Source: Collimonas sp. OK307
GTDB taxonomy: Bacteria > Pseudomonadota > Gammaproteobacteria > Burkholderiales > Burkholderiaceae_D
Reading direction: 5' to 3'
Assembly: GCF_900113705.1 (NCBI RefSeq)
Contig: NZ_FOQI01000022.1
Coordinates: 1 to 64,000 of the forward strand
DNA: 64,000 nucleotides
The notes under the pieces are model-generated. The model ran no database searches. It was not told where the DNA came from and saw only the letters and a program-made list of their open reading frames with translations. The translations under genes and the position numbers were made by a program. This document shows positions 16,883 through 26,171 of this stretch, piece after piece. Each line of letters starts with the position of its first letter. Positions within the stretch are counted from its first letter, which is position 1.

Positions 16883-19231
16883 TTATATCTTACCCGACAG
16901 GCTGATCCCTATCGTGCGCGGCGCAACCCGGTAACCTTCTGATATCGACTGCACGTTTGGACGCTGGATCACCTTGTCGTTGTTGCTTGCATTCTTGACA
17001 AACAAGGTTAATTCCCACTGATCGAAGGTGGCGCCAATGCTGGCGTCGATGGTGCTGTATGCCGGACGCGAATAATCCGGATCGGTGGCCACCAGGGTGC
17101 CGTGGCTGCTGCCGGTCCAGTGCGCGGCAGCACGTGCAAAGCCGTAATAGTCGCCGCTCAGGTTGAAGGTATATTGGCCGGTCAGGCTGGCATTGTATTT
17201 GGGCACGCCCTGGATTGGATCGCCGGCGTGCGCTTTCAATGACGGCACATCGGACGACAAGGTCGCATTAGTGTAGCCGCCGGACAGGCCGAGCACTATA
17301 TTGGCAGTGGGCTTGCCTTTGATCTCGAACTCTGCGCCATAGCTTTTTGCCTTGCCGACATTGGTCTCGTAGTCGAAACCGCAGCCGGGCAACTGGATAT
17401 CCTGTTGCAAATCATTCCATTGGATATAAAAGAGAGCCGCATTGAACGACAGGCGATTCCCCAGCAAACGCGACTTGTTGCCGATTTCATAACTCCACAG
17501 TTTGTCGGAGTTGAATGACGTCGGCGCTTGCGTGATGCCTAGATTGCTAAAGTCGGACGCACACAGCGACGCGGGGATCGGACGGTCGTTGCCGCCCAGG
17601 CGGAAGCCCTCGGTAGCCGACGTGTACACGGTGTTGTTCGGATCGACCTCCCAAATCAGCGAGACCTTCGGCGTGAACGCCGAAGATTTGGTGCTGACCG
17701 ATGAGGTGGTCGGGCCGCCGTTCCAGTAATAATCGCCGCTGCGGCTCAAGCTGTCGGTGGCTTGCAGATAGCGCATGCCGACGGTGCCGTGCAAGTTCGG
17801 CAGAAAATAATAGTTCAGCTCGCCGAACACCGCTTCTTGTTCGGTATGGTAATGCCGTTCGCTGAAGTAGGAATTGTCGTTCGGGAAAGCGATCCCGAGC
17901 TGGCCGGGATCGGCCGGATTAGCGCCAAAAGCGGCGTAGGTAGAGTTGAGGCCGAAAATAGGTTCGTTGTCGGTCACGTTGGTATGCAGGTTGGCGTAAT
18001 AGACGCCGCCCAGCCAGGTGAACGGCGACACTTTCTGATCATACGGCTTGGAAGTAACGCGAAATTCTTGCGAGAACTGCCGCACCTGGTTCTGCAGGTA
18101 AACCGCGGACGGCAAGGCGCCGATCGCAGCAGCCAGGCCCGGCGGCGTAGCCGGCACGGCAAAACCCAGGTTGTTGACTGTAGTGCCGTCCTGGGTGCGG
18201 TTGAAAGTCCGCTGATAAAAGCTGGAAACCGAGATCAGGTCAGCTTTGCCCATGTCGTAATTGACAGTCAGGCTGGGCACCAGCAAACGGTCGTTGCCCG
18301 GCTCGCGCACCAGCTTGCTGGTCTGGTTCTTGGGCAGGCTCAGATAGGACGCATCGATATCCTTAGAATTGACTTCCTGGTAGAACACCGATGGCGTGAA
18401 GCTGAGGTCGCGGGTCGGCGCCCATTTCATCGCCAGCTTCACCACGCTTGAATCCTGAGAGTTGATGCCTTTGGCGATCACATTGCCGGTAACTGGCGAT
18501 ACCTGGTCGATGTAGCCGCTCTCATGGCCGGTCTGAATGCCGATGCGCAGCGCCAGCTCGTTCGGGATCAAGGGCTGGTTGACGACGCCGTTGACCGTGT
18601 AGTTGGTGCCGCCGCCCTTGGTCGACGAGGTTTCGGAATAGACGCTGGCTTCGCGCTCCTTCAGGTTGGGCTGGTTGCTGATGAACTTGATGGTGCCGCC
18701 CATCGAACTCGCACCATACAGCGTGCCTTGGGGGCCGCGCAGCACTTCGATACGATCGATGTCGAAGAACTTCGGCTCGGAACTGCCCATGCTGTACAGA
18801 TTGCGCGTGGTCATCGAGACGTCGTCCAGGTACACGCCGACAGTGGCCGAGCCGGCGGCCGAGCTGATGCCGCGAATTTCGATATTGCTCAGCCCTGCCC
18901 CGGAGCCGCTGGCACCGGAGAACGACATATTCGACACGGCGCGCGTCACATCCGCAAAGTTGTTGATGTGCGCGGCTTGCAGCTCCTCGCCACTAACCAC
19001 CGAGATGCTCAGCGGCACTTTGCTCGCGTCTTCCTTGCGCTTTTGCGCTGTGACGAGCACCGCCTCAATCTGCTCGGTCGGCTTCGCTGATTTTTTTGCC
19101 TCAGGTGCAGCAGCCATATCGGCACTGGCAGGCGGTTGCTGCGCCCCCGCCGTAACTGTCGTCAACAGCAACGCTGAAGTTGCTGCGGCCACAGCCATCG
19201 CGCAGGTCAAATTTGCGGAACTTGGTCTCAT
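16883..19231 (-). CDS. TonB-dependent outer-membrane receptor
   Basis: A 782-residue TonB-dependent receptor. The signal peptide ends at about residue 30 (VTAGA|QQ). The TonB box is in IEAVLVTAQKRKED (about residues 55-68). The plug domain contains NIEIRGISSAAGSATVGVYL and VEVLRGPQGTLYG-type motif IEVLRGPQGTLYGASSMGGT. The 22-strand barrel follows and ends SLSGKI without the usual aromatic last residue. The motif VTAQKRKEDASKVPLSISVV is typical of the large family used by Caulobacter, sphingomonads and many beta-proteobacteria for organic substrates as well as siderophores. No transporter, TonB-ExbBD or regulator genes are adjacent, so the ligand is unknown. Confidence 0.93.
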   Translation of the reverse strand: MRPSSANLTCAMAVAAATSALLLTTVTAGAQQPPASADMAAAPEAKKSAKPTEQIEAVLVTAQKRKEDASKVPLSISVVSGEELQAAHINNFADVTRAVSNMSFSGASGSGAGLSNIEIRGISSAAGSATVGVYLDDVSMTTRNLYSMGSSEPKFFDIDRIEVLRGPQGTLYGASSMGGTIKFISNQPNLKEREASVYSETSSTKGGGTNYTVNGVVNQPLIPNELALRIGIQTGHESGYIDQVSPVTGNVIAKGINSQDSSVVKLAMKWAPTRDLSFTPSVFYQEVNSKDIDASYLSLPKNQTSKLVREPGNDRLLVPSLTVNYDMGKADLISVSSFYQRTFNRTQDGTTVNNLGFAVPATPPGLAAAIGALPSAVYLQNQVRQFSQEFRVTSKPYDQKVSPFTWLGGVYYANLHTNVTDNEPIFGLNSTYAAFGANPADPGQLGIAFPNDNSYFSERHYHTEQEAVFGELNYYFLPNLHGTVGMRYLQATDSLSRSGDYYWNGGPTTSSVSTKSSAFTPKVSLIWEVDPNNTVYTSATEGFRLGGNDRPIPASLCASDFSNLGITQAPTSFNSDKLWSYEIGNKSRLLGNRLSFNAALFYIQWNDLQQDIQLPGCGFDYETNVGKAKSYGAEFEIKGKPTANIVLGLSGGYTNATLSSDVPSLKAHAGDPIQGVPKYNASLTGQYTFNLSGDYYGFARAAAHWTGSSHGTLVATDPDYSRPAYSTIDASIGATFDQWELTLFVKNASNNDKVIQRPNVQSISEGYRVAPRTIGISLSGKI

Positions 19232-19521
19232 TGTTTTATAACCCCTATGATTGATAAGCAGCGACGAAAAATGCTTATCAGCAATATGTATGCCACAGGC
19301 GTCGATGCAGGCGCCAACACAGGCCGCAATGCATTGCGGTCAAAATGACAGTCGGCTTTTGCGTCGTGTTTTGGTGCGGCTTGCACCAAAGAAATTAAAC
19401 AGCCGCACCCCAGTGGCAGGCATGCGTGCCAGAGGCCGGCAGCGATTGTCAATGGCGGGTCTGGCAAATTGGGCTACAATTTCCGGCTACACCAAACATC
19501 GCAACAACAGGAGCATTGACC

Positions 19522-20268
19522 ATGATTGTCTTGATTACTGGCGCAACATCTGGCTTCGGCGCCGAAATGGCACATAAATTCACCAAGAACGGCCATCGGG
19601 TCATCGCTACCGGACGCCGCAAGGACCGCCTGGATCAATTGGCAGCCGAATTGGGCGACGCAGTGCTGCCGATCGTCATGGACGTCACCGACAAGGCTTC
19701 AATCAGCGCCGCGCTGGCTGCCCTGCCGCTCGAATGGCAAGAGATCGACGTCCTGGTCAACAATGCCGGCCTGGCGCTGGGCGTGGAATCAGCGCAACAA
19801 GCCTCGCTGGAGGAGTGGGAGACCATGATCGAAACCAACTGCAAGGGATTGGTGACCATGACCCGCCTGGTGTTGCCCGGCATGGTGGCGCGCGGACGCG
19901 GCACCGTGATCAACCTCGGCTCTATCGCTGGCGAGTATCCGTATCCCGGCGGCAATGTGTATGGCGCCACCAAAGCGTTCGTCAAGCAATTCACGTTGAA
20001 CCTGCGGGCCGATCTGGTCGGCACCGGTGTACGCGCAACCGATATTGCGCCTGGCCTGTGCGGCGGCACCGAATTCTCCAATGTGCGCTACCGCGGCAAC
20101 GACGAGGCTGCCGCCAAGGTGTATGAAGGCACGCAGCCCCTGACACCTGGCGATATCGCCGACACCGCTTACTGGGTCGCGACCTTGCCTGCCCACATTA
20201 ATATCAACCGCATCGAAATGATGCCGACCTGCCAGGGTTTTGCTGGCATGAGCATCAAACGTAGCTAA
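19522..20268 (+). CDS. ydfG: SDR oxidoreductase, YdfG-like NADP-dependent 3-hydroxy acid dehydrogenase
   Basis: A 248-residue short-chain dehydrogenase. The ATG at 19522 has GGAG 9 bases upstream and begins MIVLITGATSGFGAEMAHKF, the expected nucleotide-binding start; the open frame reaches 19426 without family resemblance. Motifs: TGATSGFG (Rossmann), ATGRRKDR (Arg pair for NADP), NNAG and YGATKAFVKQF (catalytic Tyr-x3-Lys). The C-terminal LPAHININRIEMMPTCQGFA closely resembles E. coli YdfG, which oxidises L-allo-threonine, serine and 3-hydroxy acids and reduces malonic semialdehyde. It precedes the Tol-Pal cluster but is separated from it by an inverted repeat. Confidence 0.9.
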   Translation: MIVLITGATSGFGAEMAHKFTKNGHRVIATGRRKDRLDQLAAELGDAVLPIVMDVTDKASISAALAALPLEWQEIDVLVNNAGLALGVESAQQASLEEWETMIETNCKGLVTMTRLVLPGMVARGRGTVINLGSIAGEYPYPGGNVYGATKAFVKQFTLNLRADLVGTGVRATDIAPGLCGGTEFSNVRYRGNDEAAAKVYEGTQPLTPGDIADTAYWVATLPAHININRIEMMPTCQGFAGMSIKRS

Positions 20269-20284
20269 ATAAGCAACATTAGTC

Positions 20285-20351
20285 GTAGGGTGGGCACAAA
20301 TGCCCACGCGGATGTACCGCAGCAATGCGTGGACACTTGTGCCCACCCTAC
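20285..20351. repeat. REP-like inverted repeat, copy 1
   Basis: 25-base arms (20285-20309 and 20327-20351) beginning GTAGGGTGGGCACAA pair with two mismatches around a 17-base loop. Related shorter copies occur at 37276-37296 and 58587-58614. It sits between ydfG and ybgC and may act as a terminator-like or mRNA-stability hairpin. Confidence 0.8.
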
Positions 20352-20406
20352 AATGTGCCGATAGATGGCAACTGCTGTCCCGCACACAACCGAAGCAACC
20401 CAAACA

Positions 20407-20871
20407 ATGAGCAAGATAACAACCGCCCCGCATCCCGACTTCAGCTGGCGCATCCGGGTGTATTACGAAGACACCGATACCGGCGGTGTAGTGTTTTATG
20501 CCAACTATTTGAAATTTTTCGAACGTGCCCGCACCGAATGGTTACGCGCGGCCGGCGTCGGCCAGCGCACGCTGGAGCAGACCGATGGCGTCATGTTTGT
20601 CGTAAAAAGCACCAGCGTCGACTATCATGCGCCTGCCAAGCTGGATGACGAGCTGGAACTGACCGTAGTAGTCGAGCGCATGGGGCGAGCCAGCGTTGAC
20701 TTCATTCAGCAAGCCTGGCGCCTGGGTGAAAATGAACCGACACTGCTGGCGACCGGCCGCATCAGCGTGGCCTGCGTCAATGCCGCCACCTTCCGGCCGC
20801 AGGCAATTCCGAAACAGGTGTTGCACAATATTAGGCCCGGCGCCGCCGATTCTGTACCGGCAACAGCATAG
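20407..20871 (+). CDS. ybgC: Tol-Pal system-associated acyl-CoA thioesterase
   Basis: A 154-residue hotdog-fold thioesterase, first gene of the Tol-Pal cluster. It hydrolyses short-chain acyl-CoA or acyl-ACP thioesters and associates with the inner membrane. The signature VYYEDTDTGGVVFYANYLKF (about residues 17-36) contains the catalytic Asp, and FERARTEWLRAAG follows. The start at 20407 is chosen by family alignment; an in-frame ATG at 20365 would add 14 residues. Neither has a strong ribosome-binding site. A 246-base gap separates it from tolQ. Confidence 0.93.
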   Translation: MSKITTAPHPDFSWRIRVYYEDTDTGGVVFYANYLKFFERARTEWLRAAGVGQRTLEQTDGVMFVVKSTSVDYHAPAKLDDELELTVVVERMGRASVDFIQQAWRLGENEPTLLATGRISVACVNAATFRPQAIPKQVLHNIRPGAADSVPATA

Positions 20872-21117
20872 TTTTTGGGTTAATGGCTTGTTTTGATGCA
20901 CTTAGCCGATAGTGCAGAACAGCAACTCTTACGTCACAATGAACCTTCGCCCACCGGACACGGTCTGATGCAGCAATACAAAGAAACCGGGATAACGCGA
21001 TAGCGCCCGGCAACATTCCGTCATTAATTGTTAATTTGGCGGTAGGCGCTTTACGATTACAATTCAATGTTTGAGTATTTTACTTAAACCTAAGACCATT
21101 CCTCAAGACCGCTATCC

Positions 21118-21819
21118 ATGACTGTCACCCAAGATCTTTCGTTTATCACCCTCATTACCAATGCCTCCGTATTAGTACAGCTGGTCATGGCGCTGCTGCT
21201 GGCAGTTTCCGTGATGAGCTGGACCTATATTTTCCGCAAGATGTTCGCCATCCGCAGCGCCCGTTCGCAGACGGAAGATTTCGAGCGCGCATTCTGGTCG
21301 GGCGGCAACCTGAGCACGCTGTACCAGGACGCCACTTCCAATCGCCGCAAAGGCGCAGGAAAAACCGGCGCGCTGGAACGCATTTTCGAAGCCGGCATGG
21401 ATGAGTTCAACAAGGTCAAGGCTTCCATCGGCCACAAGGGCGGCAACGACAATGCAGCCTTGCTGGAAGGTGCGCGGCGCGCCATGCGCGCGGCCTACCA
21501 GCGTGAAATGGATGCACTGGAATCGCATCTGGCCTTCCTCGCCTCGGTCGGTTCGGTATCGCCTTACGTCGGTCTGTTCGGTACAGTGTGGGGCATCATG
21601 AATGCTTTCCGCGGCCTGGCAAACGTACAGCAAGCAACGCTGGCAGCAGTTGCGCCGGGTATCGCCGAAGCCTTGATCGCTACCGCGATCGGCTTGTTTG
21701 CAGCGATTCCGGCGGTGGTTGCCTATAACCGTTTTTCCCATGACGTCGATCGCCTGGCCATCCGCTTCGAGAGCTTTATCGAAGAATTCTCCAACATCTT
21801 GCAACGTCAGGCGCGCTAA
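21118..21819 (+). CDS. tolQ: Tol-Pal proton-channel subunit TolQ
   Basis: A 233-residue inner-membrane protein of the TolQ/ExbB/MotA family, which with TolR uses the proton gradient to drive TolA. It has one membrane segment at residues 17-37 and two more near 140-165 and 180-205 (LASVGSVSPYVGLFGTVWGI and IAEALIATAIGLFAAIPAVV), the conserved proton-channel segments. The cytosolic loop carries the GAxRA helix. Its TAA stop shares one base with the tolR ATG (TAATG), so the two are translationally coupled. Confidence 0.97.
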   Translation: MTVTQDLSFITLITNASVLVQLVMALLLAVSVMSWTYIFRKMFAIRSARSQTEDFERAFWSGGNLSTLYQDATSNRRKGAGKTGALERIFEAGMDEFNKVKASIGHKGGNDNAALLEGARRAMRAAYQREMDALESHLAFLASVGSVSPYVGLFGTVWGIMNAFRGLANVQQATLAAVAPGIAEALIATAIGLFAAIPAVVAYNRFSHDVDRLAIRFESFIEEFSNILQRQAR

Positions 21820-22253
21820 TGTCGGGGCAATCATCCATGCGCGGCGGCCGCACCCGCAAATTCAAGGCGGAAATCAACGTTGTCCCGTACATCGACGTGA
21901 TGATGGTATTGCTGGTGATTTTCATGGTCTCGGCGCCGCTGACTAACCCGAGCGTCATCAATTTGCCGAATGCGGCGAAATCGGCGACGCCGCCGACCGA
22001 ATATATAGAAGTCACGTTAAGACAGGGCGAACAGGCCAGTATCCGTATCAACGGCCAGAAAAGCGGCATGAGCACGGCCGAAAGCGTTTCGCGCAACGGC
22101 TTGAAGCAGAAACTGCAGGCCCTGCATGCGGACAAGCCCGATATGCCGGTGATGATTTCCGCCGAAAAGGACATCAAATACGACGATGTGATCCAGGTCA
22201 TTTCGGAAGCCAAGATGCTTGGCATTAACCGCGTCGGACTGGCGACAAAGTGA
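21819..22253 (+). CDS. tolR: Tol-Pal proton-channel subunit TolR
   Basis: A 144-residue ExbD/TolR-family protein with one N-terminal membrane segment. The proton-relay aspartate lies in VVPYIDVMMVLLVIFMV (about residues 23-39). The periplasmic C-terminal domain (VTLRQGEQASIRING…VMISAEKDIKYDDVIQVISE) is standard. The start overlaps the tolQ stop by one base. Confidence 0.96.
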   Translation: MSGQSSMRGGRTRKFKAEINVVPYIDVMMVLLVIFMVSAPLTNPSVINLPNAAKSATPPTEYIEVTLRQGEQASIRINGQKSGMSTAESVSRNGLKQKLQALHADKPDMPVMISAEKDIKYDDVIQVISEAKMLGINRVGLATK

Positions 22254-22263
22254 CGATCTGGTT

Positions 22264-23199
22264 ATGACAGGCAACTCCCCGTATTCCGTACCAAAAGAAC
22301 CCGGCAGCATCCGCGCCATCATGCTCGCAGCGGCAGTGCATGCCGCCTTGTTTGCATTCCTGTGGTTTGGCATTCACTGGCAAAGCCAGCAGCCGATAGC
22401 GGTCGAGGCCGAAATCTGGAGCCCGGAGATCAAGGACGCCGCGCCAACGCCGCCGGAACCAGTTCCGCAGCCGACGCCAGTACCTAAACCGGAGCCGATA
22501 GTCCAGGAAACCGCGCCGCCACCGCCGGTGGTAGCGCCACCGCCCGTGCCGGATCCGGAAATTGCCCTGGAAAAAGAAAAGAAGCGCAAAGAACAGGAAC
22601 GTAAGGACCTGCAACGTCAGGAAGAGCTGGAAAAGCAAAAACAATTGCAAAAACAACAAGCCGAGGAAGACCGCAAGGACAAGTTGAAGGCCGAGGCTGA
22701 ACAAAAAGCCGCCAAGGACAAAGCCGCAGCCCAGGAGAAGCAAAAGCAGGAAGCAGCCAAGAAGGCGGAAGCCGACGCCAAGAAGAAGCAGGCAGCAGCC
22801 GATGCCGCCGCCGACAACAAGCGCCACGCAGATGAATTGAAGCGCATGCTGGGCCAGGCGGTCGGTAACGGCGCGGCCAACAGTACCGGCACGGCAGCCC
22901 AGTCGCAAGGACCGCGTGGCGATCCTGGCTATGGGCAAAAGGTCGGCGCCAAGATCAAGTCGAACATTAACTTCAATGTTCCCGAAGGCCTGGCAGGAAA
23001 CCCGGCCGTGGAGTTCGATGTCCAACTGCTTCCGGACGGTTCGGTCGCAAGTGTACGCCTCAGGAAATCCTCTGGAGTTTCCGGATTCGACGAGGCGGTA
23101 AAACGAGCGATTGAAAGATCGGCGCCTTATCCGAAAGACAGTAAAACGGGTTCTGTACCTTCCAGTTTTATCGGAATCCACAAACCGAAAGATCAGTAA
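22264..23199 (+). CDS. tolA: Tol-Pal inner-membrane linker TolA
   Basis: A 311-residue protein anchored by one membrane segment (residues 16-36, IMLAAAVHAALFAFLWFGIH). A Pro-rich stretch (residues about 55-95, PPEPVPQPTPVPKPEP) leads into a long Lys/Ala/Glu/Gln-rich helical domain (about 100-200) that spans the periplasm, and the C-terminal TonB-like domain (NFNVPEGLAGNPAVEFDVQL…) binds TolB and Pal-side partners. The ATG at 22264, 10 bases after the tolR stop, is chosen over an upstream frame that overlaps tolR. Confidence 0.95.
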   Translation: MTGNSPYSVPKEPGSIRAIMLAAAVHAALFAFLWFGIHWQSQQPIAVEAEIWSPEIKDAAPTPPEPVPQPTPVPKPEPIVQETAPPPPVVAPPPVPDPEIALEKEKKRKEQERKDLQRQEELEKQKQLQKQQAEEDRKDKLKAEAEQKAAKDKAAAQEKQKQEAAKKAEADAKKKQAAADAAADNKRHADELKRMLGQAVGNGAANSTGTAAQSQGPRGDPGYGQKVGAKIKSNINFNVPEGLAGNPAVEFDVQLLPDGSVASVRLRKSSGVSGFDEAVKRAIERSAPYPKDSKTGSVPSSFIGIHKPKDQ

Positions 23200-23202
23200 G
23201 CC

Positions 23203-24486
23203 ATGAAAAACAAACTGCACCAACTATTCGCAATCATAGGACTGGCGGTTACCGCTTTAGTATTCAGCGCTCCGGCAAATGCCCAGTTGCGTATCGAAAC
23301 CTCTGGCGTCGGCGCCACCCAGATTCCCATCGCAATTGCCGGCTTCAGCGACGAGAACCTGGCGCCGCAACAGGTTACCGCCATCATCAAAGCTGATTTG
23401 GCGCGCAGCGGATTTTTCAAGATTATTGATACCGGTGATGTCATCTCGGAATCGGCTCAGGTCAACATGGGCGACTGGAAGGCACGCGGCGCCGACGCTT
23501 TGGTGATCGGCAGCGTGCAACGCCTGGCCGATGGCCGCTTCGATGTGCGTTATCGTCTGCTGGACACTGTCAAATCAGCCCAGTTGTCAGCCTTGGCGAT
23601 GGCCGCGGCGCCACAGAACACGCGGGTTACCGCGCACAAGATCGCTGACGATATCTATGAAAAACTGATCGGCGGACGCGGTGCGTTCGCTACCCGCATC
23701 GCCTACATCATCAAGGCCGGCAAGGAATACCGCCTGGAAGTCGCCGATTCCGACGGCGAAGGCACCCAGGTCGCCCTGCGTTCCAACGAACCGATCATTT
23801 CGCCAGCCTGGTCGCCCGACGGCACCAAGGTTGCCTACGTCTCGTTTGAAGCCAAAAAACCGGTGGTCTACGTGCAAAACCTGATCACCAAGCAGCGCAT
23901 CGTGGTGGCCAACTACAAAGGCAGTAATTCAGCGCCATCATGGTCCCCAGACGGCACCAAGCTGGCGATTGCGCTGGCCCGCGACGGACTGACCCAGGTG
24001 TATATGGTGAACGCCGACGGCGGCGGCTTGCGCCGTTTGACCAATACCAACGGTATCGACACCGAACCGCAATTTTCAGCTGACGGCCAAAACATCTATT
24101 TCACCAGCGATCGCAGCGGCGGCCCGCAAATCTATAAGATGAGCGCCAACGGCGGCGACGCGCAGCGCGTGACGTTCGGCGGCAGCTACAATATCAGCCC
24201 GCGGATTTCACCTGACGGCAAAGCATTGGCCTATATTTCGCAGCGCGGCGGCCGCTTCCAGCTGTATGTACTGGACCTGACCAACGGCCAGGAACAGCGT
24301 TTGTCGGATACCGTCAAGGATGAATCCCCAAGTTTTTCGCCGAACGGCAAATACATCATGTACGCCACTGAATCAGGCCGCCGCGGCTCACTGGCAGTTG
24401 TCTCGGTTGACGGCCGCGTTAAACAGCGTTTAACTATGCAGGCAGGCGATATACGGGAGCCTACTTGGGGTCCTTTCATGAAATAA
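23203..24486 (+). CDS. tolB: Tol-Pal periplasmic beta-propeller TolB
   Basis: A 427-residue periplasmic protein. A signal peptide (residues 1-27, cleaved after APANA) is followed by the N-terminal alpha/beta domain and a six-bladed propeller with repeated (I/F)SPAWSPDGTKVAYVS-type WD40-like motifs (residues about 195-425). It binds Pal and TolA. It starts 3 bases after the tolA stop. Length matches the family. Confidence 0.97.
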   Translation: MKNKLHQLFAIIGLAVTALVFSAPANAQLRIETSGVGATQIPIAIAGFSDENLAPQQVTAIIKADLARSGFFKIIDTGDVISESAQVNMGDWKARGADALVIGSVQRLADGRFDVRYRLLDTVKSAQLSALAMAAAPQNTRVTAHKIADDIYEKLIGGRGAFATRIAYIIKAGKEYRLEVADSDGEGTQVALRSNEPIISPAWSPDGTKVAYVSFEAKKPVVYVQNLITKQRIVVANYKGSNSAPSWSPDGTKLAIALARDGLTQVYMVNADGGGLRRLTNTNGIDTEPQFSADGQNIYFTSDRSGGPQIYKMSANGGDAQRVTFGGSYNISPRISPDGKALAYISQRGGRFQLYVLDLTNGQEQRLSDTVKDESPSFSPNGKYIMYATESGRRGSLAVVSVDGRVKQRLTMQAGDIREPTWGPFMK

Positions 24487-24536
24487 TCACGCAGTAATTT
24501 GAATCGACGTTCGTTTCCCACTCTGGAGAATTAAAA

Positions 24537-25052
24537 ATGCTAAATATCAGAAACTTTGCCCTTATCGTTGCCAGCGCCATTTTGCTGGCCGCTTGCTCCT
24601 CCCCAGTCAAACTCGACGACAAAGCTGTTCCAGTCGTCGATAGCGGCGCCACCGGCGCTGATACACGTTCGGTCAATACTGTCGATACCGGCAGCGATCC
24701 GCTCAACAACCCAACCGGCATCCTCTCGAAGCGCAGCATCTACTTCGATTTCGACAGCTACACCATCAAGGATGAATTCAAGTCCGTGGTTGAAGCGCAC
24801 GCGCAATACCTGAACAGCCACAAGAATCGCAAGATCATCATCCAAGGCAATACCGATGATCGCGGCGGCCGTGAATACAATCTGGCGCTGGGACAAAAGC
24901 GTGCTGAAGCAGTTCGCAAGGCATTGGTATTGTTAGGCGTTTCGGATACTCAGGTCGAAGCAGTCTCGCTGGGTAAAGAAAAGCCTAAGGCTCTCGGCAG
25001 CGACGAAGCGTCCTACGCTGAAAACCGCCGTTCCGACATCGTTTATCAATAA
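24537..25052 (+). CDS. pal: Peptidoglycan-associated lipoprotein Pal
   Basis: A 171-residue lipoprotein. The lipobox is ILLAACSS, so Cys 21 is the lipidated N-terminal residue. The OmpA-like peptidoglycan-binding domain spans about residues 65-171 (SIYFDFDSYTIKDEFKSVVE…IIIQGNTDDRGGREYNLALG…EAVRKALVLLGV), with the DAP-contacting Asp and Arg in the TDDRG and NRRSD motifs. An AAT-rich gap of 50 bases and a GGAG site precede the ATG. Its stop overlaps the next start. Confidence 0.97.
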   Translation: MLNIRNFALIVASAILLAACSSPVKLDDKAVPVVDSGATGADTRSVNTVDTGSDPLNNPTGILSKRSIYFDFDSYTIKDEFKSVVEAHAQYLNSHKNRKIIIQGNTDDRGGREYNLALGQKRAEAVRKALVLLGVSDTQVEAVSLGKEKPKALGSDEASYAENRRSDIVYQ

Positions 25053-25801
25053 TGATGCGGACGTTCTTCAAAGCCACGATGACTGCGGCCATGCTGGCCG
25101 CAGTTTTTTCCGCTCCGACCGCCCACGCCGGGCTGTTTGACGACGATGAAGCACGTCGGGCGATATTGGATATACGCGCCAAGATTGACGCGGTCAATGC
25201 ACGAGTCGACGGCAAGGCGGACAAATCCAGTTCGCTTAGTTTGTCGGATCAGAATGACCACCTGAATCAGGAACTGGCCAAGCTGCGCGGACAAATCGAA
25301 GTGCTGACCAACGAGCTGGCCAACACGCAGCAGCGCCAGAAAGATTTCTATGTCGACCTGGATACCCGCTTGCGCAAGCTGGAGCCGCAAAAAGTCAGTG
25401 TCGACGGGCAGGAAGTCAGCGTTGGCGCCAACGACCAGAAGGCCTACGATGCAGCATTGGCGACCTTCAAATCCGGTGACTACAAAACTGCAGTAACCGC
25501 ATTTTCGGATTTTGTACGCTCCAACCCGAGTTCGGGTTTAGCGCCATCAGCCCAATACTGGCTGGGGAATTCGTATTACGCTCTGCGTGATTACAAGAAT
25601 GCGATTGCAGCGCAGCAGGTGGTCGTCAGCAAGTACGCCGACAACCCCAAGGCTGCCGATGCCCTGTTGAATATCTCCAGCAGCTATACCGAGCTGAAGA
25701 ACAAACCTCAGTCCAAACGTGCGTTGGAACAACTGCTGTCGCAGTATCCAAACACGCCGGCAGCACAGACGGCAAAAGAACGCCTGACAACACTTAAGTA
25801 A
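25052..25801 (+). CDS. cpoB: Cell division coordinator CpoB (YbgF)
   Basis: A 249-residue periplasmic protein that links Tol-Pal with peptidoglycan synthesis. A signal peptide (about residues 1-26, TAHA|GLF) is followed by a trimerising coiled coil (residues about 35-100, DILDIRAKIDAVNARVD…LAKLRGQIEVLTNELANTQQ) and three TPR-like repeats (about 128-249, AYDAALATFKSGDYKTAVTA, APSAQYWLGNSYYALRDYKN). The start codon overlaps the pal stop (TAATG); a second ATG follows immediately at 25055. Confidence 0.93.
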   Translation: MMRTFFKATMTAAMLAAVFSAPTAHAGLFDDDEARRAILDIRAKIDAVNARVDGKADKSSSLSLSDQNDHLNQELAKLRGQIEVLTNELANTQQRQKDFYVDLDTRLRKLEPQKVSVDGQEVSVGANDQKAYDAALATFKSGDYKTAVTAFSDFVRSNPSSGLAPSAQYWLGNSYYALRDYKNAIAAQQVVVSKYADNPKAADALLNISSSYTELKNKPQSKRALEQLLSQYPNTPAAQTAKERLTTLK

Positions 25802-25850
25802 GCCGCAGAATTTATTTTTGCAAATTATGTAAATAAAAGTGCATATGGGT

Positions 25851-25880
25851 TTGACAGCTCATATGCACATTACATATAAT
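25851..25880 (+). promoter_or_regulatory. Sigma-70 promoter of tRNA-Lys
   Basis: TTGACA at 25851-25856 and TATAAT at 25875-25880, both perfect hexamers 18 bases apart, place the transcription start a few bases before the tRNA at 25892. This is the strongest promoter pattern seen in the window. Confidence 0.85.
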
Positions 25881-25891
25881 AGCCGTCTTTC

Positions 25892-25967
25892 GGGTCGTTA
25901 GCTCAGCTGGTAGAGCAGCGGACTTTTAATCCGTTGGTCGCAGGTTCGAATCCCGCACGGCCTACCA
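25892..25967 (+). tRNA. tRNA-Lys (anticodon TTT)
   Basis: A full 76-base cloverleaf with encoded CCA. D arm GCTCAGCTGGTAGAGC, anticodon arm CGGACTTTTAATCCG with anticodon TTT, T arm CGCAGGTTCGAATCCCGCAC-type, and acceptor strands GGGTCGT/ACGGCCT with a G-T first pair. A consensus promoter lies just upstream and a terminator 18 bases downstream. Confidence 0.97.
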
Positions 25968-25984
25968 CGAATAAGCAGTACAGT

Positions 25985-26013
25985 AAAAAGCCCCCAGCAA
26001 TGGGGGCTTTTTT
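25985..26013 (+). terminator. Terminator of tRNA-Lys
   Basis: A 12-bp perfect stem AAAAAGCCCCCA/TGGGGGCTTTTT with tetraloop GCAA, ending in a T run. Confidence 0.95.
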
Positions 26014-26171
26014 ATTAGGCATCGATTTTGATATTCTTGCTAAATTTGGCAAAAGCGGTATGCATACTTTCACTCAGAAATCACAACCGGAAGTACCTAG
26101 TCAACGCAATAAAATTGTATAACTCAGTCAAATCAAAAAAAAGTATTCCTTCTTAGAGCAATATTGCTATA

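Noticed and set aside
22225-23223. A 332-codon minus-strand ORF rich in Leu/Phe opposite tolA
   Set aside because: Arises from the Lys/Ala/Gln-rich tolA repeats read on the other strand.
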